Positions 48,803 through 58,619 are shown, counted from the first letter of the stretch. The stretch: 64,000 bases of DNA from Gymnogyps californianus (GCF_018139145.2 NW_026114279.1:584868-648867), one strand, 5' to 3'. Made by a program: numbers and translations. Notes: a model not told the origin generated them from the sequence alone.

Positions 48803-50325
48803 TCATTCATTGTCTGAATCTTCTAACATAATAAGATTAGAATTTTCTATATGATCCCGTTCCTTTGGCCTCTTTCGTTTCGGGCACTCATTTTTCCAGT
48901 GTCCCTCCTGTTTACAGACCGCACACTGATTTAGCCCTAAAGGGGTTCATTTTTGCGGTCCTCTTCCCTGCGTTATTCCACCGCATCCTCCTCTTCCTTT
49001 ACTTTTTCCTCTACCCTTCCCTTCAACATCACTTCCATTTATTGCCGCTGCCAGCAAAGATGCTTGCAACTTCATTTTGTTCTGTTTTTCTTTTCTTTCC
49101 CTCTCATCTCGATTGTTATAAACCTTATACGCTATCTCTATCAATTGTGAGATCGACATTCCCCCAGCTCCATCAACTTTCTGCAACTTTCTCCTTATAT
49201 CCTGAGTCGACTGCCCAATAAACAACATATTGAACATCCTCTGATTTGCCTCATCATCTGAATTCAAGTCCATCCATTTTCTGGCTACCTCACGTAGCCT
49301 TTTGTAAAAGGCAGATGGATTTTCCTCCGGACCCTGCCTTACCTCATAAAGCTTAGACACATTCTTCGGTTTAGGCGCTCCATGCTGAACCCCATATAGT
49401 ATCAGCTGCTGATACTGCTTCAGTTGAGCCCTCATGCCCCCCCCATTAGGATCCCATTCTGGGTCCCTTTTAGTAGGTAGGAACTCCTCAGAATCTTCTT
49501 GCCTGTTTCTCCTTCCCCCTTCTTCCCTGGCCCTTTCAATCACCATTCTCTTTTCCTCTGCCGTAAAGAATGTATTTAGCAGAGCCTGTATATCTCCCCA
49601 GTTGGGATTATGTGTTAACATTATAGCTTCTAATAGTTGATGTACTCCCTCAGGGTTTCCCTTATAGGATCCAACAGATTGTTTCCAATTTAACAGGTCA
49701 GAGGTAGTGAATGGAACATGTATAAAAACCAGCAGTCTTTCCGGTCCCACTGCTTGTCTCAGGGGAGCCTGTACAACTGGTTGAGCGTGCCCTCTAGTCC
49801 GGCTGGAAATGGGGCTAAAATTCTCATTGCCCGATTGTAAATTAGGATCGATTGGCAATTGTCCAGCACTACTATTGTATAGTGGTGGGGCTGTCGGGAC
49901 TAACAGTTGCACATCTTTCTGCTCTTCTGCCCCTGCAATCTTTCTATCATCACAGCCTATGCAACAACCACTCTCCTTTTTCTCAGAAGCTGTATACATC
50001 ACTAGGTCAGTCTTTAGCTTACATTTTTCCCGCATATCAGATTTTCTGTACAAAGTCATAAAAGCATCAACATAAGGTACTTCGTCCCATTTCCCCGTCC
50101 GACGGCAAAACAACATCAATTGTAATATAGTATTATAGTTTACCGATCCATTTTCTGGCCAGACTTCATCATAACCCAATTTATAATTCAGCCACCATTG
50201 ATTACAATATCTTTTCATTTTATCTTTAGTCATTAGATTTCCCCCTTTCCCCCAAACTTATTCCAATTTTTCAAAATACACCCCAAAGGGCTACAGGGAG
50301 GAATCGTGGATTGGCTTGATCCCAT
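48803..50325 (-). pseudogene. ERV1 gag
   Basis: ATG at 50325 opens MGSSQSTIPPCSPLG, an N-myristoylation-type start. An 8-base duplication (tttccccc near 50245) shifts the frame after about 30 codons. The main ORF (50233-48947, 428 codons) then covers matrix, a late-domain motif PTAPPLY, capsid (LLNWKQSVGSYKGNPEGVHQ, HNPNWGDIQALLNT) and a major-homology-like segment (QGPEENPSAFYKRLREV). A TGA (near 48945) comes just before the single CCHC zinc knuckle (CAVCKQEGHWKNEC). The terminal TGA is 48805-48803. The type of capsid and single knuckle are gammaretrovirus-like. Confidence 0.9.
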
Positions 50326-50339
50326 TTTAACCGAATTTT

Positions 50340-50640
50340 CCTATTTGCCGGCTTTGACTCCCTTGGTCGGTAATTACCACTCTGACCGCTTTGGTCAGTA
50401 ATTTCCACTCTGACCCCCCTTGGTCAGTACCGCTCTGACCCCCCTTGGTCAGTATGCGCACTCAGTTCTGCCCCCCCGGTCAATTACGGCACCCTTTGCC
50501 AAGCGTCTACGTGCGACTTTATGCGCCCCCCTGGCGACTTGATGCGCACTCGGCTCTGACCCCCCTGGTCAATTACGGCACCCCTTGCCGAGCGTCTATG
50601 TGCGACTTTACCCTTTAACCTTCCATGGGAGTCATTGAAT
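50340..50640 (-). repeat. ERV1 leader hairpin and tandem-repeat array
   Basis: Between PBS and gag. Units of the form CTGACC-n5/6-GGTCAG, each able to fold into a 5-6-bp hairpin, occur about six times (50355-50450, 50466-50483, 50555-50572). A longer ~90-base unit (cggcacc...ttgcc...agcgtctacgtgcgacttta) occurs about twice. The position fits an RNA packaging/dimerisation leader. Confidence 0.85.
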
Positions 50641-50861
50641 TTGTAATTAAATTTTATACTCACCAATCCAAGGATTCATTCCCCTTTCACCCTGATATAC
50701 AAATATCTCTGGTCGGCGTTGCACCTTTGAGTCGCTTGTCGCCCCGGCTTCGGAGGGAATCCGGAGGAGTCCCCGATCAATAGGTCGGTGCGCGCTGGAG
50801 CTCAGTCCGGTCCGGTCCGCTGTCGGGGACGGCAAGATGATCCGGGCAAGGCCTTATGGCC

Positions 50862-50879
50862 GTCCCATCTGGGGTGCCA
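50862..50879 (-). other. ERV1 primer-binding site, tRNA-Arg type
   Basis: The minus strand reads TGGCACCCCAGATGGGAC. Its complement, GTCCCATCTGGGGTGCCA, fits the 3' end of vertebrate tRNA-Arg(CCT) as I know it. It begins three bases after the LTR. Confidence 0.7.
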
Positions 50880-50882
50880 AAA

Positions 50883-51399
50883 TGTTGTCCCAAAAATCAG
50901 GATTCTTTCACCCGGTGTGCAAAAAAGCCGATTAACACACAGAGTCGAGATATTTGTTTATTTCATGTCTGCGCAGAGATGGGTGCTAGGTGGTAACTCC
51001 ACAAAGCTAGCACACCCGGTTAACACACGGTAAAGCATTTTATACCTTTCGAGCAACAGTTATCAGTATTTTTACAGTTTCGCTTAGTTACCCTCGTTCC
51101 TATTGGTTCTCGGAAGTCTCATCTCCACTTAAAGTCACAGTGTCCTCCTTTTTTACTGCGCATGTTCTGTGAGGAAGGGGCTTCTGTTGGTTGGGGGCTC
51201 TCCCTACTCAAGGGTGGGTTTTCTAGTATGTTAATTAGGATAGTTCACTCACAGTTCAAGTAGCTCTTTGATTGCCCCTGTGCTTATCTTGGTATTTCTT
51301 TACCCACTGACTTATGGTGTCATCTTGTTTCTCTTCTCAAGGTCATGCCTCATTAACTGAATAGCATCCTTTGTTTTTGTTTCTCGCATATCTCCAACA
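50883..51399 (-). repeat. 5' LTR of ERV1
   Basis: 517 bases, tgttgtccc to ctccaaca. Same signals as the 3' LTR. Differences from it noted by eye include gtcgag/gccgag, cgagc/caagc, cagtat/cactat and gtcacag/gtcgcag. Confidence 0.95.
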
Positions 51400-51403
51400 T
51401 CAT

Positions 51404-51489
51404 CTTGTGCTGAGTTTTATAACAAGCTTTTGTTTTATAATCTAGACAAAAGCATTCAATTTGTTTTATACAGGCATTAACAAAACGGG
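51404..51489. other. Host spacer between ERV1 and the interrupted LTR
   Basis: About 86 bases of AT-rich single-copy sequence. It ends acggg, the left half of the target duplication of the family A LTR. Confidence 0.7.
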
Positions 51490-52048
51490 TGTCCTGGTTT
51501 CAGCTGGGACAGAGTTAACTCTCTTCTTAGTAGCTGGTACAGTGCTGTGTTTTGGATTTAGTGTGAGAATAATGTTGATAACACACTGATGTTTTAGTTG
51601 TTGCTAAGTAGCGCTTATCTTAAGCCAATGATTTTTCAGTCTCCCGTGCTCTGCCAGCAAGCAGGTGTGCAAGAAGCTGGGAGGGAGCATAGCCAGGACA
51701 GCTGACCTGAACTAGCCAAAGGGGTATTCCATACCATGGAACATCATGCCCAGTATATAAACAGGGGGGAGTTGGCTGGGAGGGGCGGATCGCTGCTCAG
51801 GCATCAGTCAGTGGGTGGTGAGCAATTGCATTGTGCATCACTTGTCTTTTCTTGGGTGTTATTTCTTTTTTTTGTTGTATTCTTTTTCATTACAATTATT
51901 ATTATTCTTAGTAGTGTATTTTTATTTTACTTTAGTTATTAAACTGTTCTTATCTCAACCCACAAGTTTTACTTTTTTCCTTTCCTCCTCCTCACCCCAC
52001 TGGGAGGGGGGAGGGGGAAGCAGCTGCATGGTGCTTAGTTGCTGGCTG
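51490..52048 (+). mobile_element. Family A solo LTR, left part, split by ERV2
   Basis: A family A LTR in the opposite orientation to all the others. It starts tgtcctggtttcagctggg and has promoter-like CAGTATATAAACAG near 51750 and TTATTAAACTG poly(A)-type signal near 51937. It is interrupted at 52048 by ERV2 and resumes at 58604-58619 (ggttaaaccacgaca end). Target duplication: ACGGG (51485-51489) against ATGGG (58620-58624), one CpG-type change. Confidence 0.93.
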
Positions 52049-52565
52049 TGTTGTCCCAAAAATCAGGATTCTTTCACCCGGTGTGCAAAAAAGCCGATTA
52101 ACACACAGAGCCGAGATATTTGTTTATTTCATGTCTGCGCAGAGATGGGTGCTAGGTGGTAACTCCACAAAGCTAGCACACCTGATTAACACACGGTAAA
52201 GCATTTTATACCTTTCAAGCAACAGTTATCAGTATTTTTACAGTTTTTCTTAGTTACTCTCATTCCTATTGGTTCTCGCAAGTCTCATCTCCACTTAAAG
52301 TCGCAGTGTCCTCCTTTTTTACTGCGCATGTTCTGTGAGGAAGGGGCTTCTGTTGGTAGGGGGCTCTCCCTACTCAAGGGTGGGTTTTCTAGTATGTTAA
52401 TTAGGATAGTTCACTCGCAGTTCAAGTAGCTCTTTGATTGCCCCTGTGCTTATCTTGGTATGTCTTTACCCACTGACTTATGGTGTCATCTTGTTTCTCT
52501 TCTCAAGGTCACGCCTCGTTAACTAAATAGCATCCTTTGTTTTTGTTTCTCGCATATCTCCAACA
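52049..52565 (-). repeat. 3' LTR of ERV2
   Basis: 517 bases, tgttgtccc to ctccaaca, followed by a polypurine tract. It has the same TATA and AATAAA signals on the minus strand as the ERV1 LTRs. Confidence 0.95.
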
Positions 52566-52577
52566 ATTCCCCCCTTT
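52566..52577 (-). other. Polypurine tract of ERV2
   Basis: AAAGGGGGGAAT on the minus strand directly before the 3' LTR. Confidence 0.85.
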
Positions 52578-52640
52578 GAGACTTAGATAAATAGTTCTTA
52601 TTTAAAATAAGTCTCACTTAGATATTTTCATTCTAAAACT

Positions 52641-53980
52641 TCAGTCTTTGGGAGATTTCAAAATTTTCCAAAACTGCTCATAGGTTCCTTCCCATTGACA
52701 TATGTCTTGCTGGAATTTTTTTCTGTCCTTTATAGGGAAGTTTTCAAGTTTGAGGGATTTATCTCCCTCTGTCATGAGCGTGCATACCCTGGGTGATTGC
52801 ATTAGAGCAATTTCTTCATCATGTGCCAAACCTTAAAATACAGTATGATTATAAGCAGTAAACATAAACATGTTAGCAATAACAAGATCACAACAGGGTG
52901 TAGCATGAGATTAAGAATGCCTGTTGTCTTGGGTGACCATCCAAGGAAGGCTTCCCACCACCTATGTTCTCCATCTTTCCTCACCCGGTCCAAAACACGA
53001 TGTATCTCTTCTGTGTCATGGTGAACGGTGATGAAAGTCTTTTGTCCCTCTTCTCGGGCACGTTCCAGCAACTGGCGTAGATCATTATGTTGTAAAAATT
53101 TTTTCACCAGTGTGAGATCCATCCCAATGGAAGTAAGCAATAGATCCTTAACTAAAGTATAATTGGATTGTATTAGCTGATAAGTCATAACTGGAGCTGA
53201 ATAGTTGAAATCACATCCTATAATGTTAGTAAAAGTTACAAATGCAAGTATTTGAGTGATTTTTTATCCCGACAGTAATATTATCTACAACTATAAAATT
53301 ACATAGAGTTCTTATACACACACATCCTTTCCCAATGTATATGAGTACAGTTCCAGGGATTTCTTTTGGATGTATCTCAAAGTGACAAACATTTTGCTCA
53401 GTGTCAAGACAAGTGTCTTGAGCTTTGATGGTATTACTTTTGCAAATAAATCCCTGTTGTTCCCGTACCACACATGCATCAACTTCAACAGTCTGCCATC
53501 TGTTATTGTCTCGTTGGGCCCATACTCTATGCTCTAATGGATAGAGTACAGTCCCATTGTGATTTAAGCCTAACGCAATGATCGGGTAGATGGTTTTTAC
53601 CGATGCATTCTGTATGGTTACAACAAAGGCCGTGGCTTTGTTATGGATAGGATTGTGAGTGAAATTGCCCAGATACCACCATGATTGGAATTCTCTTTCA
53701 AATGCAGTTGCCTTTTCCCAGATTATTTTCCGAATTTCAGTAGGTAAGGTGCCGTCTTCACCTTCTCTTACAATTGCTGCTATTGTATATTGCACCCACA
53801 GTTGAGCCTGGATGCAACTAAGAGCTAGAGAAATATTATTTTGGGCTATACCAAGTGCATCTATGATTATTGGTGGTCCTTTTCATTAACCCTTTCCCGC
53901 TGAGGCAATATATCAGATAACAGCCATTGACGAGTTCCTAAACCTGACAGGGAGGATCGCAATGGATGTTCTAATTTTTT
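52641..53980 (-). pseudogene. ERV2 env remnant
   Basis: Same C-terminal envelope remnant as in ERV1. ORFs 53795-53226, 53188-52802 and 52829-52641 hold the sequon-rich middle, the membrane helix (MLHPVVILLLLTCLCLLLII) and the tail ending LKSPKD. Frame breaks fall near 53230 and 52815. The surface subunit's N-terminal part is missing, as in ERV1. Confidence 0.8.
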
Positions 53981-54678
53981 TAGATCATGTGTGGCTGTAC
54001 TGAGTTTGTTTGCAAGTATTTCATATCTATGCTGTTTAAGACTCCCAATCCTGTCCCTAGGATACCAGTTACATTTCTTTTTACTCGATTTGGAAGAGTA
54101 AGAGACTGCCCATGTAACCATGCTAACCATCCTGTATAGGACGCACTTATGAATGGTGAACAGGCTGGTTTAACTGCAGAGATATTAATCTGCATTGATA
54201 GCTCTACCCGTTTGAGGGACCATGATGGATTAAACAAAAGTCGTTGTTGTCCAACCCTTTTAACGACATATGGTCCAACTCTAGCTATCTGGGGGGTTAT
54301 TTCCTTTAGTAATATCCTAATTACTTCCCTAGCCCCATTGTTGCGACAAGGGAAAGTCTCAGGCCATCCGGAAAACGTATCCACTAGAACAAGTAGATAC
54401 TTATGTTGTCCACATTTTGGTAATTCAGAGAAATCTATTTGCCAGTATTCCCTAGGGGTTATTCCTCTTTTTACGTCACCTGCTGGCGGCTTTCTTTGTA
54501 TTTTGGGATTATTTGCACAACAGATTTGACATCTTTTTACTATTATATCTGCATTTGTCTGCATTTTTGGCCCTACGGCGTATCTCTTAACACTGCTTAT
54601 CATAGCATCGGCTCCCATGTGAGTTTCTTCATGTAGTTTCTTGAGGAGAGCTTCCATCGTTTTTTTTAATTTCATCAA
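53980..54678 (-). pseudogene. ERV2 integrase-env fusion ORF
   Basis: A 232-codon open frame. Residues ~1-60 hold the zinc-binding region (LHEETHMGADAMI, CQICC). Residues ~75-120 hold the first part of the catalytic core (YWQIDFSELPKCG, LVDTFSGWPETF). After LLKEITPQIARVGPYV the sequence becomes envelope-type (SWSLKRVELSM, ASYTGWLAWLHGQSL) to the stop. The junction deletes the integrase glutamate and C-terminus and the start of env, and is in frame. The same junction exists in ERV1. There is no reason to expect integrase activity. Confidence 0.85.
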
Positions 54679-55905
54679 AACTACTCCGACACTCTGGAGT
54701 CCCTTCTAACAACTCCCCACAAGGCCCTTTGTGTCTGCGTATAAGGGTTTGGTTGTAAGTCCGAAATTGGGGATCCATATCCAGCAGAATCCGGCTATTC
54801 CCAGAAAGTTTAGCAGGCTTACTGTGGCTTCTGTACAAGTCTGTTCTGTATCTGCTCCAATTAAGATATCGTCCACATACTGTAAGAGAGTAACATTATC
54901 ATTATTAGTTTGCCATTGTTCTAATTCTTTGGCCAGTACTTCACTGAACAAAGTGGGACTATTTTTAAATCCCTGGGGAAGAACAGTCCAACACAGTTGT
55001 CCTTTCCTTCCAGTAGTCGGATTCTCCCATTCAAAAAGCAAAGAGTGTTTGACTCTGTTCATCCACTGGAATACAGAAGGCGACATCTTTTAGGTCCAAC
55101 ACTGTAAAATAGGCATTGTTTTCGGGTACAGATGCTAGCAAAGTATAAGGGTTAGACACTGTAGGATGTATGTCTTTGGTTATCCAACTTATAGCCCTCA
55201 AGTCCTGCACTAATTGGTAATCCTGGGAGTGAGGCTTTCTCACTGGTAAAATCGGTGTATTGTATTCAGATTGACATTCTCTGAGCAGTCCATATTGAAT
55301 AAAGGTATTTATCAGGGCTTCGAGGCCCTTGCGAGCTTCCAGCCTAATAGGATATTGATGCACCCTTACTGGTTTTGCCCCCTCTTTTAGTTCTACTTTA
55401 ATCGGACTCACATTTTTGCTTTACCTGGGTTTTTTTTTTTGAAGCCCATACCAGGGGGATTACCACATTTAATGCAGCATCTGGAATATTCTCTTCAATT
55501 TCTTCTGATGTTTCATCTGTCAGCAAGCAGATCTGAGCTCTCCAGGCAGTTTCAGGCGGGATATGGAGCTGTACAGCATTCTTAGAAAAGGTTACTTGTG
55601 CATTTAGTTTGCATAATAAATCTCGCCCCAATAAAGGTAGGGGGCATTCTGGCATGTATAGAAACTCATGAATTAATTTAGCTCCCCCAATTGTGCATTC
55701 CATTGGTTGTAAAAATGGCCTTAATGTTCTTTTTTCCCGTTGCCCCAACAATAGGTATAGTTACTTTACTTAGAGGTCCTTTACAACTGGTGACCACTGA
55801 ATGAGTAGCCCCACTGTCAATTAAAAAATCTATGGTCTCATTCCCCAGCTTAACTGGAACCAGGGGATCAGCTGGGAAGATTTTAATGTTCTCCCCCGGT
55901 CCCCT
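54679..55905 (-). pseudogene. ERV2 protease and truncated reverse transcriptase
   Basis: Protease (ORF 55751-55398 and the stretch before it) has the DSGATHS site near 55815. RT occupies frames 55411-55031 and 55086-54706, with LVQDLRAIS, LPQGFKNSPTLF and LQYVDDILIGAD. The same jump from SLLNFLG to FCWIWIPNFGL and the same loss of RNase H as ERV1 are present. Own lesions: a T-run expansion at 55428-55440 and an A insertion near 55036. Confidence 0.87.
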
Positions 55906-57412
55906 TCATTCATTGTCTGAATCTTATAACAAGATTAGCATTTTCTGCATGATCCCGTTCCTTTGGCCCCTCTCGTTTCAGGCATTCATTCTTCCGGTGT
56001 CCCTCCTGTTCACAGACCGCACACTGATTTAGCCCTAAAGGGGTTCAGTTTTGCGGACCTCTTCCCTGCATTATTCCACCGCATCCTCCTCTTCCTTTAC
56101 TTTTTCCTCTACCCTTCCCTTCAACATCCTTTCCATTTATTGCTGCTGCCAGCAAAGATGCGTGCAACTTCATTTTGTTCTGTTTTTCTTTTCTTTCCCT
56201 CTCATCTCGATTGTTATAAACCTTATACTCTATCAATTGTGAGATCGACATTCCCCCAGCTCCATCAACTTTCTGCAACTTTCTCCTTATATCCTGAGTC
56301 GACTACCCAATAAACAACATATATTGAACATCCTCTGATTTGCCTCATCATCCGGATTCAAGTCTGTCCATTTTCTAGCTACCTCACATAGCCTTTCGTA
56401 AAAGGCTGATGGATTTTCCTCCGGACCCTGCCTTACCTCGTAAAGCTTAGACACATTCTTCGGTTTAGGCACTCCATGCTAAACCCCATATAGTATCAGC
56501 TGCTGATACTGCTTCAGTTGAGCCCTCATTCCCCCCCCTGTTAGGATCCCATTCTGGGTCCCTTTTAGTAGGCAGAAACTCCTCAGAATCTTCTTGCCTG
56601 TTTCTCCTTCCCCCTTCTTCCCTGGCCCTTTCAATCACCATTCTCTTTTCCTCTGCTGTAAAGCACGTATTTATCAAAGCCTGTATATCTCCCCAGTTGG
56701 GATTATGTGTTAACATTATAGTTTCTAATAGTTGATGTACTCCTTCAGGGTTTCCCTTATAGGATCCAACAGATTGTTTCCAATTTAACAGCTCAGAGGT
56801 AGTGAACGGAACATGTATAAAAACCAGCAGTCTTTCCGGTCCCACTGCTTGTCTCAGGGGAGCCTGTACAACTGGTTCAGCGTGCCCTCTAGTCCGGCTG
56901 GAAATGGGGCTAAAGTTATCATTGCCCAATTGTAAATTAGGATCGATTGGCAATTGTCCAGCACTGCTTTTGTATAGAGGTGGGGCTGTCGGGACTAACA
57001 TTTGCACATCCTCCTGCTCTTCTGCCCCTGCAATCTTTCTATCATCACAGCCTATGCAACAAGCACTCTCCTTTTTCTCAGAAGCTGTATACATCACTAG
57101 GTCAGTCTTTAGCTTACATTTTTCCCGCATATCAGATTTTCTATACAAAGTCATAAAGGCATCAACATAAGGTACGTCGTCGCATTTCCCCATCCAACGG
57201 CAAAATGACATCAATTGTCATATAGCATTATAGTTTACCGATCCATTTTCTGGCCAGACTTCATCATAACCCAATTTATAATTCGGCCACCATTGATTAC
57301 AATATCTTTTCATTTTATCTTTAGTCATTAGATTTCCCCCAAACTTATTCCAATTTTTCAAAATACACCCCAAAGGGCTACAGGGAGGAATCACGGATTG
57401 GCTTGCTCCCAT
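55906..57412 (-). pseudogene. ERV2 gag
   Basis: ATG at 57412 opens MGASQSVIPPCSPLG without the 8-base duplication of ERV1. A TGA after SVNYNAI (about 57220) ends the first 64 codons. The frame resumes at 57214 with the late-domain motif PTAPPLY and capsid. A TAG near 56480 (CAG in ERV1) and a break near 56320 follow. The TGA before the zinc knuckle (near 56047) is shared with ERV1. The terminal TGA is 55908-55906. Confidence 0.88.
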
Positions 57413-57430
57413 TTTAACCGAATTTACCTA

Positions 57431-57825
57431 TTTGCCGGCTTTGACTCCCTTGGTCGGTAATTACCCTTCTGACCCCTTTGGTCAGTAATTACCACTCTGA
57501 CCGCTTTGGTCAGTAATTTCCTCTCTGACCCCCTTGGTCAGTACCGCTCTGACCCCCCTTGGTCAGTATGCGCACTCAGTTCTGACCCCCTGGTCAATTA
57601 AGGCAACCCTTGCCGAACGTCTACGTGCGACTTTATGCGCCCCCCTGGCGACTTGATGCGCACTCGGCTCTGACCCCCCTGGTCAATTACGGCACCCTTT
57701 GCCAAGCGTCTACGTGCGACTTTATGCGCCCCCCTGGCGACTTGATGCGCACTCGGCTCTGACCCCCTGGTCAATTACGGCACCCGTTGCCAAGCGTCTA
57801 CGTGCGACTTTACCCTTTAACCTTC
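57431..57825 (-). repeat. ERV2 leader hairpin and tandem-repeat array
   Basis: The same array as ERV1 but longer: about eight CTGACC/GGTCAG-type hairpin units and about three ~90-base units (57569-57810). The extra long unit and extra hairpins are the main length difference between the two leaders. Confidence 0.85.
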
Positions 57826-58061
57826 CATGGGAGTCATTGAATTTGTAATTAAATTTTATACTCACCAATCCAAGGATTCATTCCCCTTTCACCCTGATAC
57901 AAATATCTCTGGTTGGCGTTGCACCTTTGAGTCGCTTGTCGCCCCGGCTTCGGAGGGAATCCGGAGGAGTCCCCGATCAATAGGTCGGTGCGCGCTGGAG
58001 CTCAGTCCGGTCCGGTCCGCTGTCGGGGACGACAAGACGATCCGGGCAAGGCCTTATGGCT

Positions 58062-58079
58062 GTCCCATCTGGGTCGCCA
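58062..58079 (-). other. ERV2 primer-binding site, tRNA-Arg-like
   Basis: The minus strand reads TGGCGACCCAGATGGGAC. It differs from the ERV1 PBS within the acceptor-stem part (GACC for ACCC), which may reflect use of a different arginine tRNA gene at its last replication. Confidence 0.6.
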
Positions 58080-58082
58080 AAA

Positions 58083-58599
58083 TGTTGTCCCAAAAATCAG
58101 GATTCTTTCACCCGGTGTGCAAAAAAGCCGATTAACACACAGAGCCGAGATATTTGTTTATTTCATGTCTGCGCAGAGATGGGTGCTAGGTGGTAACTCC
58201 ACAAAGCTAGCACACCTGATTAACACACGGTAAAGCATTTTATACCTTTCAAGCAACAGTTATCAGTATTTTTACAGTTTTTCTTAGTTACTCTCATTCC
58301 TATTGGTTCTCGGAAGTCTCATCTCCACTTAAAGTCGCAGTGTCCTCCTTTTTTACTGCGCATGTTCTGTGAGGAAGGGGCTTCTGTTGGTAGGGGGCTC
58401 TCCCTACTCAAGGGTGGGTTTTCTAGTATGTTAATTAGGATAGTTCACTCGCAGTTCAAGTAGCTCTTTGATTGCCCCTGTGCTTATCTTGGTATGTCTT
58501 TACCCACTGACTTATGGTGTCATCTTGTTTCTCTTCTCAAGGTCACGCCTCGTTAACTAAATAGCATCCTTTGTTTTTGTTTCTCGCATATCTCCAACA
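58083..58599 (-). repeat. 5' LTR of ERV2
   Basis: 517 bases, identical by eye to the 3' LTR except G at 58313. Confidence 0.95.
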
Positions 58600-58603
58600 G
58601 CTG

Positions 58604-58619
58604 GGGTTAAACCACGACA
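58604..58619 (+). mobile_element. Family A solo LTR, right end
   Basis: Last 16 bases (gggttaaaccacgaca) of the LTR split by ERV2. Followed by ATGGG, the right half of its target duplication. Confidence 0.9.

Larger units (their letters stand above)
44968..51399 (-). mobile_element. Class I (gammaretrovirus-like) provirus ERV1
   Basis: A 6.4-kb provirus reading leftward, bounded by two 517-bp LTRs and a 4-bp target duplication TCAT (44964-44967 and 51400-51403). Order: 5' LTR, Arg-type PBS, hairpin-repeat leader, gag, protease, RT, a short integrase piece, env remnant, polypurine tract, 3' LTR. Large internal parts of pol and env are missing and the same parts are missing from ERV2. The LTRs differ at about nine of 517 positions by eye. 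It cannot make a complete set of viral proteins. Confidence 0.95.
52049..58599 (-). mobile_element. Class I (gammaretrovirus-like) provirus ERV2
   Basis: 6.55 kb, minus strand, same design and same internal deletions as ERV1. The target duplication GCTG (52045-52048 and 58600-58603) lies inside the family A solo LTR. The two 517-bp LTRs differ by one base by eye (C at 52279, G at 58313), so the insertion is very young or the LTRs were homogenised. Despite that, gag, pol and env carry several stops and frameshifts. It shares diagnostic LTR bases (cacctgattaac, ggtaggggg) that ERV1 lacks. Confidence 0.95.

Noticed and set aside
50340..50640. CRISPR-like appearance of regularly spaced short palindromes
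   Set aside because: The units sit in a retroviral leader, spacers are not unique sequences of constant length, and the genome is vertebrate.
44968..58599. Tandem segmental duplication as the origin of the two similar proviruses
   Set aside because: Each copy has its own target-site duplication, the LTR pairs are more alike within than between elements, and ERV2 lies inside an LTR that has no counterpart beside ERV1.
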